Translations under genes and position numbers: made by a program
The notes under the pieces: model-generated
Databases searched by the model: none
Told to the model about the DNA's origin: nothing
What the model saw: only the letters and a program-made list of their open reading frames with translations
Shown here: positions 1-8,145 of the stretch, piece after piece
Layout: each line of letters begins with the position of its first letter
Position numbering within the stretch: the first letter of the stretch is position 1
NCBI GenBank assembly: GCA_021779695.1
Contig: JAJYAE010000088.1
Coordinates: 1 to 14,045 of the forward strand
Length of the DNA: 14,045 nt
Direction: 5' to 3'
DNA from: Acidobacteriota bacterium
Lineage (GTDB): Bacteria; Acidobacteriota; Terriglobia; Terriglobales; Acidobacteriaceae

Positions 1-1296
1 GAGGAAGCTCACATCCTCCAGCACACGCTCCATGATCGTATGCAGCCGGCGCGCGCCGATGTTCTCAGTCGTCTCATTCACCTTGAAGGCAAACTCCGCC
101 ATCTCCCGCAGCGCCTCCGGCGTGAACTCCAGCCGTACGCCCTCAGTCTCCAGCAGCGCAGAATATTGACGGGTCAATGAAGCCTTCGGCTCCGTGAGGA
201 TGCGCAGAAAATCCTCGACCGTCAGCGACTTCAGCTCCACTCGAATCGGGAACCGCCCCTGCAGTTCCGGGATCAGGTCGCTCGGCTTTGACACATGAAA
301 CGCGCCTGCTGCGATGAACAAGATATGATCCGTGCGCACCATGCCATAGCGCGTATTCACCGTGGTGCCTTCCACGATTGGCAGAATGTCGCGCTGCACG
401 CCTTCGCGTGAGACGTCGGGTCCGTGCCCACCCTCGCGCCCGGCGATCTTGTCAATTTCGTCCAGGAAGACAATGCCGCTCGACTCCACGCGCTCCACTG
501 CCGCGCGATTTACTGAGTCCATGTCGATCAGCCGGCTCTCTTCTTCCAGCACCAGGTAGTCGAACGCATCGCCCACCTTCATCTTGCGCTTCTTGGTGGC
601 ATTGCCAAAGATATTCGGCAGCATATCCTTGAGGTTCATCTCCATGTCCTCAAGGTTCTGGTTGCTGATGATGCCAAACTGCGGCGTCCCGCGATCGCGC
701 ACGTCAATCTCGACCATGCGATCGTCCAGCTTGCCTTCGCGGAACTGCTGGCGCAGCTTCTCACGCGAGCGCTGATGGCTGTCTGTCGCGGCAGGCAGCG
801 CAGGCTGACCTTCCTGCCCCTGAGGCACAGCGGGAGGTGGCGGCAGCAACACGTCCAGCAGGCGCTCCTCGGCGTTCATCTCCGCGCGGTCTTCCACTTC
901 TTCCAGCCGCTCTTCGCGCACCATGTCGATGGCGATCTCCACCAGATCACGGATCATCGACTCGACATCACGGCCCACGTAGCCCACCTCAGTGAACTTC
1001 GAGGCCTCGACCTTCAGGAATGGAGAGTTGGTCAGCTTGGCCAGCCTTCGCGCAATCTCCGTCTTGCCCACACCCGTCGGCCCAATCATGATGATGTTCT
1101 TAGGCATGATGTCGTCTGCCAGATCAGGTGGCAGCTTCTGGCGGCGCTGACGGTTGCGCAGCGCAATGGCCACCGCACGCTTGGCCGCACGCTGGCCGAC
1201 CACGTGCTTGTCCAACTCAGTTACAATCTCGCGGGGCGTCATCTCGTCTAACGAGATGTCCTGTTCTTCGGCAGATGCGGGAAGATAGATAGCCAT
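1..1296 (-). CDS. hslU: ATP-dependent protease ATPase subunit HslU (ClpY), C-terminus cut by window edge
   Basis: AAA+ unfoldase that feeds substrates to the HslV peptidase in the cytoplasm. The 432 codons visible include the Walker A motif GPTGVGKT (residues 72-79), the GYVGRD pore loop (105-110), Walker B VFLDEID (276-282), the arginine-finger region GRFPIR (Arg348) and the sensor-2 motif GARRL (414-418). An I-domain lies between about 115 and 245 and contains a Pro/Gln/Ala-rich linker near 152-171. By comparison with E. coli HslU (443 aa), roughly the last 35 residues are missing; these include the tail that docks into HslV. The ATG at 1296 sits 27 nt after the hslV stop, and only a weak purine stretch (GAGAG) precedes it, so the two genes form one leftward operon with hslV first. 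Identification is very secure; only the end is unseen. Confidence 0.97.
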   Translation of the reverse strand, partial: MAIYLPASAEEQDISLDEMTPREIVTELDKHVVGQRAAKRAVAIALRNRQRRQKLPPDLADDIMPKNIIMIGPTGVGKTEIARRLAKLTNSPFLKVEASKFTEVGYVGRDVESMIRDLVEIAIDMVREERLEEVEDRAEMNAEERLLDVLLPPPPAVPQGQEGQPALPAATDSHQRSREKLRQQFREGKLDDRMVEIDVRDRGTPQFGIISNQNLEDMEMNLKDMLPNIFGNATKKRKMKVGDAFDYLVLEEESRLIDMDSVNRAAVERVESSGIVFLDEIDKIAGREGGHGPDVSREGVQRDILPIVEGTTVNTRYGMVRTDHILFIAAGAFHVSKPSDLIPELQGRFPIRVELKSLTVEDFLRILTEPKASLTRQYSALLETEGVRLEFTPEALREMAEFAFKVNETTENIGARRLHTIMERVLEDVSFL

Positions 1297-1323
1297 GGAT
1301 GCGATGAGCTCTCGGCGCTGCCG

Positions 1324-1893
1324 CTAGCCCTTCAACTCCTCAATCGTGATGCGGTCATTGGTATAGATGCAGATCTCGCCGGCAATCTTCATCGATTTCT
1401 CCGCAATCTCGCGCGCGCTCAGATTCGTATTTTCCAGCAGAGCGCGAGCCGCCGCCGTAGCGTAACTCCCTCCGCTGCCGATGGCCGCGATTGGCTCATC
1501 AGGATCAATGACATCTCCTGAGCCCGAGATCAAGAACGTCTGGCCGGCGTCCGCGACCACCAGAAGCGCCTCCAGGTTACGCAGCATCTTATCCGTTCGC
1601 CAGTCCTTGGCAAGCTCCACTGCAGCGCGATTCAAGTTGCCGGCAAACTGCTCGAGTTTCGTCTCAAACCGCGCGAACAGCGAAAATGCGTCGGCCGTGG
1701 AACCGGCAAATCCGGCCAGAATCTTATCCTGGTAGAGACGGCGGATCTTCTTTGCCGTGTGCTTTAGAACGTGGTCTCCAAGAGTGACCTGGCCATCCGC
1801 AGCCATCACCACCTGACCGTTGCGGCGCACGCAGATCACCGTCGTTGAATGGACCCGCTTTTCCTGCGCGTTTGTTTTGCCCTTGCCAGACAC
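1324..1893 (-). CDS. hslV: ATP-dependent protease peptidase subunit HslV (ClpQ)
   Basis: Threonine peptidase of the HslUV protease, a cytoplasmic double hexamer capped by HslU. The 189-residue product matches the family along its length, with [10 protein letters not shown] at the mature N-terminus, the KKIRRLY and [11 protein letters not shown] segments, [19 protein letters not shown] and the C-terminal [11 protein letters not shown]. The catalytic Thr is residue 17, so a 16-residue propeptide must be removed; the active-site lysine corresponds to Lys49. The reading frame is open further upstream, to 2058, but I chose the GTG at 1893 because a strong GGAGG lies 9 nt before it and the upstream residues do not look like HslV. 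A TTG directly before this GTG is a second possible start. It is the first gene of the hslVU operon and diverges from the M16 gene. Confidence 0.96.
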   Translation of the reverse strand: MSGKGKTNAQEKRVHSTTVICVRRNGQVVMAADGQVTLGDHVLKHTAKKIRRLYQDKILAGFAGSTADAFSLFARFETKLEQFAGNLNRAAVELAKDWRTDKMLRNLEALLVVADAGQTFLISGSGDVIDPDEPIAAIGSGGSYATAAARALLENTNLSAREIAEKSMKIAGEICIYTNDRITIEELKG

Positions 1894-1955
1894 CAAGAAA
1901 AACCTCCGGAATGGCCACGTCCGGCGAACGGGAAATTCAAGCAGACGTAACAAAC

Positions 1956-1961
1956 AGTATA
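1956..1961 (-). promoter_or_regulatory. Possible -10 box for hslVU
   Basis: The minus strand reads TATACT here, a 5-of-6 match to the sigma-70 -10 consensus, about 63 nt upstream of the hslV GTG. No good -35 hexamer was found 16-18 bp further upstream, so this is tentative. Confidence 0.25.
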
Positions 1962-2037
1962 GGGCAAGGGCACGGCCATTCGTGGGCGATATGGACAATC
2001 CGGCGGCCTGCGGCTGCCCACGCGTGTCCGGCCGGGT

Positions 2038-2066
2038 TTGACGCCTCCGGCGCGGCACAATAGCTT
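2038..2066 (+). promoter_or_regulatory. Possible sigma-70 promoter for the M16-M16-glmU cluster
   Basis: TTGACG (2038-2043) matches the -35 consensus at five of six positions. A 17-bp spacer later, TAGCTT (2061-2066) keeps the TA...T core of a -10 box. Transcription would begin near 2073, giving a leader of about 40 nt before the ATG at 2112. This is a pattern match only. Confidence 0.35.
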
Positions 2067-2111
2067 GGAAGGATGCGCGGCACCACGTCGGAACCGCCTA
2101 AAGGAGTTCGC

Positions 2112-3671
2112 ATGCGCAGCAGATCCATCGCCCGGCCTTGGATTGGGCTCTTCACTCTCGTCATCGCCTTTTTAACCTGCCACCTCTCACTCGCGCAGGA
2201 CCTCCAAAGCTTCGAAAAGAAGATCACGGTGAAGGTGCTTCCCAACGGCCTCACCCTCATTCTTTGTAATCGACCCGAGGCTCCGGTTTTCAGCTATTCC
2301 ACATTTATCGACGCCGGCGACGTCGACGACCCCTCCGGCGAAAGCGGCCTCGCGCACATGTTTGAGCATCTGGCGTTCAAAGGTACCAGCCAGATTGGCA
2401 CGACCGATTACCCCGCCGAGAAGGTCGCGCTGGCCAAGGTGGAAGAGGCCAACAACGCCTACGAGGCCGAGTACCTCAAGCCTGTAGGTCGTGATCCGCA
2501 AAAGCTCGCCGAGTTGAAAAAGACTTTTGAAGCTGCCCAGGCTGAGGCACAGAAGTATGTGATTCCCAATCAGTTTACTGAGGTGGCAGAGCGCAATGGC
2601 GCCACCGGCCTCAATGCCCAAACCGGCCTTGACGAGACGATCTATTTCTGGTCGATGCCGGAAAACCGGCTACAGCTCTGGGCCTGGCTTGAAAGCGGCC
2701 GCCTCAGCGATGTCGTCCCGCGCGAGTTTTACAAGGAGCGGGACGTGGTGATGGAAGAGCGTCGCATGCGCACGGACTCCAATCCAATCGGTCGCCTCAC
2801 AGAGCAGTTTCTCGCAACGGCTTACGTAGCCCATCCCTATGGGCGCAGCAGCATTGGCTGGCCAAGTGAAGTCAGCCAGCTTTCGGCCACAGAAGCCATG
2901 GCCTTCCACAAGAAGTATTATGTCGGCTCCAACGTCGTCGTCGCCATCGTCGGCGACGTGAGCGCAGCGCAAGTCATGCCGATGCTCGAAAAGTATTTCG
3001 ACAAAGTTCCCGGCGGGCCCAAGCCAGAAGAAATGACGACGGTCGAGCCAAAGCAGTTCGCAGAGAAGTCCGTAGTCATTCGCGAGGCGACACAGCCCTT
3101 CTATATCGAGGGCTACCATCGGCCGAGCTATCGCGACCCCGATGATGCCGTCTACGACGCGATTCAGGACATCATGTCCAACGGCCGCGTCTCGCGTCTT
3201 TATCGCAGCCTTGTCGAGAAGCAGCAGATCGCAGCAGAAGCCGAAGGCTTCAGCCCATATCCCGGAGCCAAGTATCCAAGCCTCTTTGCTTTCTATGCGA
3301 TTCCGCTGCCCGGCCACACGGATGACGAGATGCGCGACGCCATTCACAAGGAAATTGAGAAGCTGAAGACCACCGACGTCACCGACGAGGAGTTGGCCAT
3401 GTTCAAAACCCGCGCCAAGGCCGATCTGCTGCGTGGCCTGGCAGACAACCAGGGCCTGGCAAATGCGCTGGCCATGTACCAGACGCGTTATGGCGATTGG
3501 CGTCAGCTGTTCCTGCAACTCGACCGAATAGACAAGGTCACAAAGGCCGATATCCACCGTGTAGCCAACAAGGTCTTCGTGGATTCCAATCGAACCACTG
3601 CGGAGATCGTCTACACACCAACTCCGCACGCACCACAGAGAGCCGCGCAGGATAAGGGAGGTGCGCAATGA
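2112..3671 (+). CDS. M16 family zinc metalloprotease, catalytically complete subunit, exported
   Basis: Predicted periplasmic zinc peptidase of the M16 (pitrilysin/MPP-like) family, 519 aa. An N-terminal signal peptide has a hydrophobic core at about 10-27 and likely cleavage after Ala28. The zinc motif HMFEH is at 82-86. Glu209 and Glu216 in the ERDVVMEE stretch are spaced as the downstream catalytic and zinc-ligand glutamates of MPP-type enzymes. Between the two parts lies an insertion of roughly 54 residues, mostly charged and helical, at about 95-150. The second M16 repeat (SNGRVSRLYRSLVEKQQ, around 355-372) keeps an Arg but lacks the usual Tyr of the R/Y pair. I chose the ATG at 2112 because AAGGAG lies 6 nt before it; the frame is open to 2073. 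Its stop overlaps the start of the next gene as ATGA. Substrate unknown. Confidence 0.93.
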   Translation: MRSRSIARPWIGLFTLVIAFLTCHLSLAQDLQSFEKKITVKVLPNGLTLILCNRPEAPVFSYSTFIDAGDVDDPSGESGLAHMFEHLAFKGTSQIGTTDYPAEKVALAKVEEANNAYEAEYLKPVGRDPQKLAELKKTFEAAQAEAQKYVIPNQFTEVAERNGATGLNAQTGLDETIYFWSMPENRLQLWAWLESGRLSDVVPREFYKERDVVMEERRMRTDSNPIGRLTEQFLATAYVAHPYGRSSIGWPSEVSQLSATEAMAFHKKYYVGSNVVVAIVGDVSAAQVMPMLEKYFDKVPGGPKPEEMTTVEPKQFAEKSVVIREATQPFYIEGYHRPSYRDPDDAVYDAIQDIMSNGRVSRLYRSLVEKQQIAAEAEGFSPYPGAKYPSLFAFYAIPLPGHTDDEMRDAIHKEIEKLKTTDVTDEELAMFKTRAKADLLRGLADNQGLANALAMYQTRYGDWRQLFLQLDRIDKVTKADIHRVANKVFVDSNRTTAEIVYTPTPHAPQRAAQDKGGAQ

Positions 3672-5149
3672 GAGCGCCCCGCTTCAACTTTATCCTCCGT
3701 GCATCGCTTCTTGTGGCGGCGCTTGCGTTCACTCTTCCGTCGCAACTTTCCGCGCAGCAAAGCAAGCCGTGGGAGCAGATTCCCATTCCTCCCCTGCCGC
3801 CCTTCCATCCCCATCAGCCCACACGCATTGAGCTGAAGAATGGCATCGTCATTTTCCTGCAGGAAGACCATGAACTGCCCTTCGTCAACGGAACGGTCTT
3901 CATCCCAGGGGGTGCGCGTGATGAAGACGCCTCCAAGCTGGGCCTGGTTGATCTTTATGGGCAAGCCTGGCGCACCAGTGGCACTGAAAAGATGTCCGGC
4001 GACGCCATGGACGATTTGCTTGAGTCAAAAGCCGCTCACATTGAAACGGATGGCGACATTGACTCGACCTCTCTTTCTTGGGATTCGCTCAAGGGGGACG
4101 CGGATCAGGTTTATGCCCTTGCCATGGACCTTCTCTTCCACCCCAACTTCACCGAAGACAAGCTCAAACTGGCCAAGCAGCAGGAGGCAGCCGGAATTGT
4201 GCGGCGCAACGATGATATTGGTGCAATCGCGAGCCGCGAAGCGCGCAAACTGATCTACGGCGCCCAAAGCCCCTATGCCCGCCAACCTGAGCTGGCAACC
4301 ATCGCCAACATAAAGCTGAGCGACCTGAAGGCATGGCATGACCGCACCATTGGCGGCAAACTCATCGTGGCTGTCAGCGGTGACTTCGATCCGGTGGCGA
4401 TGGAAGCCAGACTTCGCGCCACTTTCGAAAATTTGCCAATGGCCCGTCCTAACCCCACACATCCAGGATTATTCACGGATCCAAAGCCGGCCGTGTATTT
4501 CATCAACAAGCCCGATGTGAATCAGTCGAACATTGAGATCGTGGGCCTTGGGACGGAGCGTAACAATCCTGATGTCCCAGCGCTGGCTGTGATGAATGAC
4601 ATTCTCGGCGGTGGCTTTGGTAGTCGGCTCTTTCAGACGGTGCGCACCAGGCTTGGCCTTGCCTACGCCGTCGGAGGTGGATACGGGTACTCGTATGACC
4701 ACCCCGGCACCTTCCGCGTCGTGGTGATGACCAAGAGTGTCTCCACTGTGGACGCCACCAAAGCAGCCGAGGGAGAGATTGCGGGTCTCATCGCACGCCC
4801 CTTCACGGAGCAGGAGTTAAAGCGAGCGAAGGACGACATCCTCAATTCGTTTCTCTTCCTTTATGACACCCGCGAGAAGGTTCTCGCAGAGCGCGTGCGC
4901 CTTGAGTTTTATGGTTATCCTGCGGATTACCTAGAAACCTACAAGGCGGGGATCGAGAAGGTGTCTATCGCTGATTTGGAACGCGTGTCGAAGAAATACA
5001 TCCATCCTGACAAGCTGGCCGTCCTTGTCGTGGGCAATGAACCACAGATCAAACCCAGCCTCGATGAGTTGAAAATGGGCCCCGTCCACCCCATTGACAT
5101 TACGATTCCCATGCCCAATTCAGCCCCATCGGCGGAGACAAAGCAGTGA
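3668..5149 (+). CDS. M16 family peptidase-like protein, inactive partner subunit, exported
   Basis: An M16-fold protein of 493 aa with a signal peptide (hydrophobic 10-24, likely cleavage after Ala29) and a proline-rich linker around 39-51. At the position of HxxEH it reads VDLYG (94-98), so both zinc histidines and the catalytic glutamate are absent and it should not hydrolyse peptides alone. In its second half it keeps the glycine-rich GGGFGSRLFQTVRTRLGLAYAV segment in two parts: GGGFGSRLF (314-322) and RTRLGLAYAV (326-335). Arg and Tyr there match the R/Y substrate-binding pair of M16B proteins. The active neighbour has the zinc site but not the Tyr, so the two plausibly form a heterodimer like known active/inactive bacterial M16 pairs. 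Its ATG overlaps the preceding stop and its own stop overlaps the glmU GTG, which indicates translational coupling. Confidence 0.92.
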   Translation: MRAPRFNFILRASLLVAALAFTLPSQLSAQQSKPWEQIPIPPLPPFHPHQPTRIELKNGIVIFLQEDHELPFVNGTVFIPGGARDEDASKLGLVDLYGQAWRTSGTEKMSGDAMDDLLESKAAHIETDGDIDSTSLSWDSLKGDADQVYALAMDLLFHPNFTEDKLKLAKQQEAAGIVRRNDDIGAIASREARKLIYGAQSPYARQPELATIANIKLSDLKAWHDRTIGGKLIVAVSGDFDPVAMEARLRATFENLPMARPNPTHPGLFTDPKPAVYFINKPDVNQSNIEIVGLGTERNNPDVPALAVMNDILGGGFGSRLFQTVRTRLGLAYAVGGGYGYSYDHPGTFRVVVMTKSVSTVDATKAAEGEIAGLIARPFTEQELKRAKDDILNSFLFLYDTREKVLAERVRLEFYGYPADYLETYKAGIEKVSIADLERVSKKYIHPDKLAVLVVGNEPQIKPSLDELKMGPVHPIDITIPMPNSAPSAETKQ

Positions 5150-6588
5150 GCAAATCAAGTCCTTCCAGCCAGCCTGCCCTTGCGTCGTTGGCCGTGGTCA
5201 TTATGGCTGCGGGCAAGGGCACGCGCCTGCGTTCCCAGCGGCCCAAGGTGCTCCATGAGGTCGGGGGTCGCCCGCTGCTCAGTCACGTCATCGCGGCAGC
5301 CTCGCACGTCGCCGCGCCTACCGATATCTACGTCGTCGTTGGCCACCAGGCCGACAGGGTACGCCAGGCCGTTGCATCAACCGGCGTTCAGTTCGTGGAA
5401 CAGGCGGAGCAGCGTGGTACCGGTCATGCAATCCAGTGTGCCAGGGCTGCAATCGCGCAATATGCCAACGTCCTGATTCTTTCCGGTGACGTGCCTCTCA
5501 TTCGTCCTGAGACGCTTGAACAGCTCCGCGCATTCCATTTTGCGGAGAAGGCGGCTATGACCATCCTGACTGCAGCACCCGGAGACCCCAGCGGCTACGG
5601 CCGTATTCTCCGGCGCAGTCAGGCCAGCCCTGAAGTCGACGCCATCATTGAGCAGAAAGCGCTCACGCCGGCCCAGCTTTCCATCCCTGAAATCAACTCC
5701 GGCATCTACGCCTTTCAAACGACTCCCCTTTTGGCGCATCTCGACCAACTGAACCCAGACAACGCCCACCGTGAACTCTACCTCACGGATATGGCAACCC
5801 TACTGCGAAGCGCCGGAGCCCGCGTGGTCGCTATCCAGGCAGCCCAAGCTATCGAGGTCCTGGGCGCTAATACGATCGCCGAAATGATGGAACTCGATGC
5901 CGCTCTGCGTCTTGCCACGACAAAGCGGCTTATGGCCGCCGGCGTCACAATCTTCCGACCGGAGACCTGCATTATCGATGCAGACGTCGAAGTCGCAGCC
6001 GATACGGTCATTGAGCCGTTTGTGCAACTTTTGGGCCATACCCGGGTTGGAACTGATTGCGCAATTCGGTCGTATTCTGTGGTGGAAGATTGCACGGTGG
6101 GCAATCGTGTGCTCATTCGACAAAGCTGCATCCTCACCGAAAGTTCTGTGGCGGATGGTGCAAAGATCGGACCGTTTGCACATCTGCGGCCGGGCAGCGA
6201 AATCGGTGAGGACGCGCATATAGGCAACTTTGTTGAAACCAAGAAGGCGCGCCTTGGTAAAGGCGCCAAGGCGAATCACCTCTCCTACCTCGGCGATGCA
6301 ATTGTCGGTGCGGGAACCAATATTGGCGCGGGTGTGATCACGTGCAATTACGACGGAGTGCACAAGCACACGACGCGAATTGGGGAGGGTGCATTCGTTG
6401 GCAGTGATTCGACCCTTGTGGCGCCAGTCAATGTCGAAGACGGCGCCTACGTCGGAGCGGGCTCCTGCATCACCCGGGATGTCCCCGCCGGCGCACTCGC
6501 CGTGGGGCGAGCCCGGCAGGTCACAAAAGAGGGCTGGGTCGCCGCAAGACGCGCGCGCCAGACAGAGAAGAATGAATCGGGCCACTGA
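5146..6588 (+). CDS. glmU: Bifunctional UDP-N-acetylglucosamine pyrophosphorylase / glucosamine-1-phosphate N-acetyltransferase GlmU
   Basis: Cytoplasmic enzyme for the last two steps to UDP-GlcNAc, the precursor of peptidoglycan and lipopolysaccharide. The 480-aa product has an N-terminal uridylyltransferase domain with the signature MAAGKGTRLRS (20-30), KVLHEVGGRPL, QRGTGHA (89-95) and LSGDVPLI (112-119, Asp115 the Mg ligand). Asn242 is the likely second Mg ligand. The C-terminal left-handed beta-helix acetyltransferase domain starts near 268 and contains FAHLRPG (344-350), NFVETKK (361-367), the catalytic His378 in KANHLSYLGDA, and TCNYDG (399-404). E. coli GlmU is 456 aa; the extra length is at the two ends. 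The start is GTG at 5146, overlapping the previous TGA as GTGA, with GGAG 9 nt upstream. It is the last gene of the M16-M16-glmU cluster. Confidence 0.97.
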   Translation: MSKSSPSSQPALASLAVVIMAAGKGTRLRSQRPKVLHEVGGRPLLSHVIAAASHVAAPTDIYVVVGHQADRVRQAVASTGVQFVEQAEQRGTGHAIQCARAAIAQYANVLILSGDVPLIRPETLEQLRAFHFAEKAAMTILTAAPGDPSGYGRILRRSQASPEVDAIIEQKALTPAQLSIPEINSGIYAFQTTPLLAHLDQLNPDNAHRELYLTDMATLLRSAGARVVAIQAAQAIEVLGANTIAEMMELDAALRLATTKRLMAAGVTIFRPETCIIDADVEVAADTVIEPFVQLLGHTRVGTDCAIRSYSVVEDCTVGNRVLIRQSCILTESSVADGAKIGPFAHLRPGSEIGEDAHIGNFVETKKARLGKGAKANHLSYLGDAIVGAGTNIGAGVITCNYDGVHKHTTRIGEGAFVGSDSTLVAPVNVEDGAYVGAGSCITRDVPAGALAVGRARQVTKEGWVAARRARQTEKNESGH

Positions 6589-7026
6589 GTCCTGTATGCA
6601 AGGCCAGGCGGGGTGCAGGCGGCTCGCCTTGCAGTCCTGACTGAAAGGGTGGCTTAAATACTTTGGTTCGATCGCCGGATTTGCTTGCGCAGGGATAACG
6701 GTAAGTGTAAGTTCGTCTTAAAAGCGGGGGCGACGTTTGAAAGCCGCGTTGGACTACCCGAGAGATACATCGAGAGCTCAAACGCAACTGCTCGCATCAA
6801 TGATTCACTTTGCCCCGATCTGCGCCGAATCGACCGATTTCCCCAGCGCATCGAATTGTGAGATTCCGCGCTTGGCATTGAGATCGGCAATCATCGAGAA
6901 GGGAACCGGAGTGCGACAAGTGTCCAGCTGCCGGATCGGTATTTCGAATTGGCGTTTGATCTAGATCCCGAACGATTCAAGCGGGGACATGTCTCAGGTT
7001 CCAGGTACGGAGGAGCGATTCCGCGG
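6589..7026. other. Intergenic region between glmU and the response-regulator gene
   Basis: These 438 bp hold no convincing gene or tRNA. A hairpin just after glmU is listed separately. A weak promoter-like pair (TTGCGC at 6685-6690 and TAAGTT at 6708-6713, 17-bp spacer) points toward the response regulator. The response-regulator reading frame continues upstream from its start with only one stop codon (TGA near 6858) back to about 6691, but the translation resembles no domain I recognise. Confidence 0.5.
6597..6633 (+). terminator. Hairpin just downstream of glmU, possible terminator without a T run
   Basis: TGCAAGGC (6597-6604) and GCCTTGCA (6626-6633) are perfect inverted arms with a 21-nt loop. 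An alternative, more compact fold pairs AGGCG (6617-6621) with CGCCT (6625-6629) over a 3-nt loop and adds TGC/GCA below a bulge. It starts 9 nt after the glmU stop. No T-rich tail follows, so factor-independent termination is doubtful; it may instead protect the mRNA 3' end. Confidence 0.35.
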
Positions 7027-8145
7027 ATGAGCTCGAAGGCAGGCAATCGCTGTCGGATTCTGGTCGTGGATGACGAGGCGCCTGTGCGTTCCATGATCGG
7101 TGCGACACTCGAACACCAGGGCTATGAAGTCACCCTGGCCAGCAGCGGCTCGCAGGCGACGGAAATCCTCGCCACATGCAGCTTTGATCTTGTACTGACA
7201 GACATCGTCATGCAGGATGGAAACGGCATTGCCCTGCTCGAACGCATCCGCGCGGACCATCCCCAGGTTCCCGTCGTGATGGTCAGTGCCATTCATGACA
7301 TCAGCGTGGCAATCGACTCCATGCGCCGCGGAGCCTACGACTATCTCCTCAAGCCATTTGAGCGAGATCATCTGATCGCCACTGTCCAGCGCGCTCTCGA
7401 CTATCGCAAGGCCCTCGAAGACGATCACAATTATCAGAAGAACCTCGAACAGGTTGTCCGCGCCCGCACTGAGATGTTGCGCCAGGCCATGGAGGACCTT
7501 GAGCATTCGTATGACGTCACGCTCGAAGCACTCGGTGACGCCTTGGATCTGAAGGACTCTGAGACCGAGGGCCACTCCAAACGCGTGACGGCTTACACCA
7601 TTGCCCTTGCCCGCGCCATGAGTATCTCTCCCGCAGAGATCCGCATCATTGCACGCGGTGCATTTCTTCACGACATCGGCAAGATGGCCATCCCGGATGA
7701 GATCCTGCGCAAGCCCGGCAAATTGACTGAGAACGAACAGGAAATCATGCGCGATCACTGCAGCCGGGGTTATAACATCCTGCGCAAGATTCCATTTCTG
7801 AGCGAGGCGGCGGCCATCGTGTACACCCACCAGGAGCACTACGACGGCAGCGGCTATCCCAGTGGACTCAAGGGCTCAGAGATTCCGATTGGCGCACGGA
7901 TCTTCGCCGTCGCTGACGCTCTTGATGCCATCACCAGCGACAGGCCCTACCGTGGCGCACGTAGTTTTGACGCCGCCCGCGAAGAGATTCTTCGCTGCTC
8001 CGGCACCCAGTTTGACCCCGCCGTCGTCGAGGTTTTCCTCAAGATTCCCGACGAGCTTTGGAATGAACTCCGGGACGAGATCAACAGCCAAAGCCACGCG
8101 CGTTCGACCTTCAACATCGATGAAGCCCCTCACAAATCGGCTTGA
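7027..8145 (+). CDS. Two-component response regulator with HD-GYP (c-di-GMP phosphodiesterase-type) output domain
   Basis: Cytoplasmic signalling protein of 372 aa. An N-terminal receiver domain (about 9-122) has the acidic pair Asp15-Asp16, phospho-acceptor Asp59 in LVLTDIVM, Ser87 and Lys109 in LLKPF. A helical, probably coiled-coil linker (about 125-165) leads to an HD-GYP domain (about 165-345) with EGHSKRV (His183), HDIGK (215-219), HQEHYDGSGYP (268-278) and VADALDAIT (295-303). RpfG-type proteins with this architecture hydrolyse c-di-GMP; activity here is inferred. One deviation is Gln269 where the motif usually has a second His. The ATG at 7027 follows GGAGGAG by 11 nt; a TTG at 6949 would add 26 residues. 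No histidine kinase lies next to it, so it is an orphan regulator. Confidence 0.93.
   Translation: MSSKAGNRCRILVVDDEAPVRSMIGATLEHQGYEVTLASSGSQATEILATCSFDLVLTDIVMQDGNGIALLERIRADHPQVPVVMVSAIHDISVAIDSMRRGAYDYLLKPFERDHLIATVQRALDYRKALEDDHNYQKNLEQVVRARTEMLRQAMEDLEHSYDVTLEALGDALDLKDSETEGHSKRVTAYTIALARAMSISPAEIRIIARGAFLHDIGKMAIPDEILRKPGKLTENEQEIMRDHCSRGYNILRKIPFLSEAAAIVYTHQEHYDGSGYPSGLKGSEIPIGARIFAVADALDAITSDRPYRGARSFDAAREEILRCSGTQFDPAVVEVFLKIPDELWNELRDEINSQSHARSTFNIDEAPHKSA

Larger units (their letters stand above)
1894..2111. promoter_or_regulatory. Divergent intergenic region between hslV and the M16/glmU cluster
   Basis: These 218 bp separate two divergent operons, so both promoters should lie here. 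No CIRCE-type heat-shock inverted repeat was seen. Candidate core elements are listed separately. Both downstream genes have strong Shine-Dalgarno sequences within the region: GGAGG before hslV and AAGGAG before the M16 gene. Confidence 0.6.

Noticed and set aside
775..1251. 158-codon plus-strand open frame opposite hslU
   Set aside because: It is a shadow of hslU, which has all its family motifs in the opposite strand.
1894..2058. N-terminal extension of hslV to 2058
   Set aside because: The extra 55 residues are Arg-rich and unlike HslV, and a strong GGAGG with good spacing marks the GTG at 1893.
2670..3668. 332-codon minus-strand open frame opposite the first M16 gene
   Set aside because: It is a shadow of the well-supported M16 coding sequence on the other strand.
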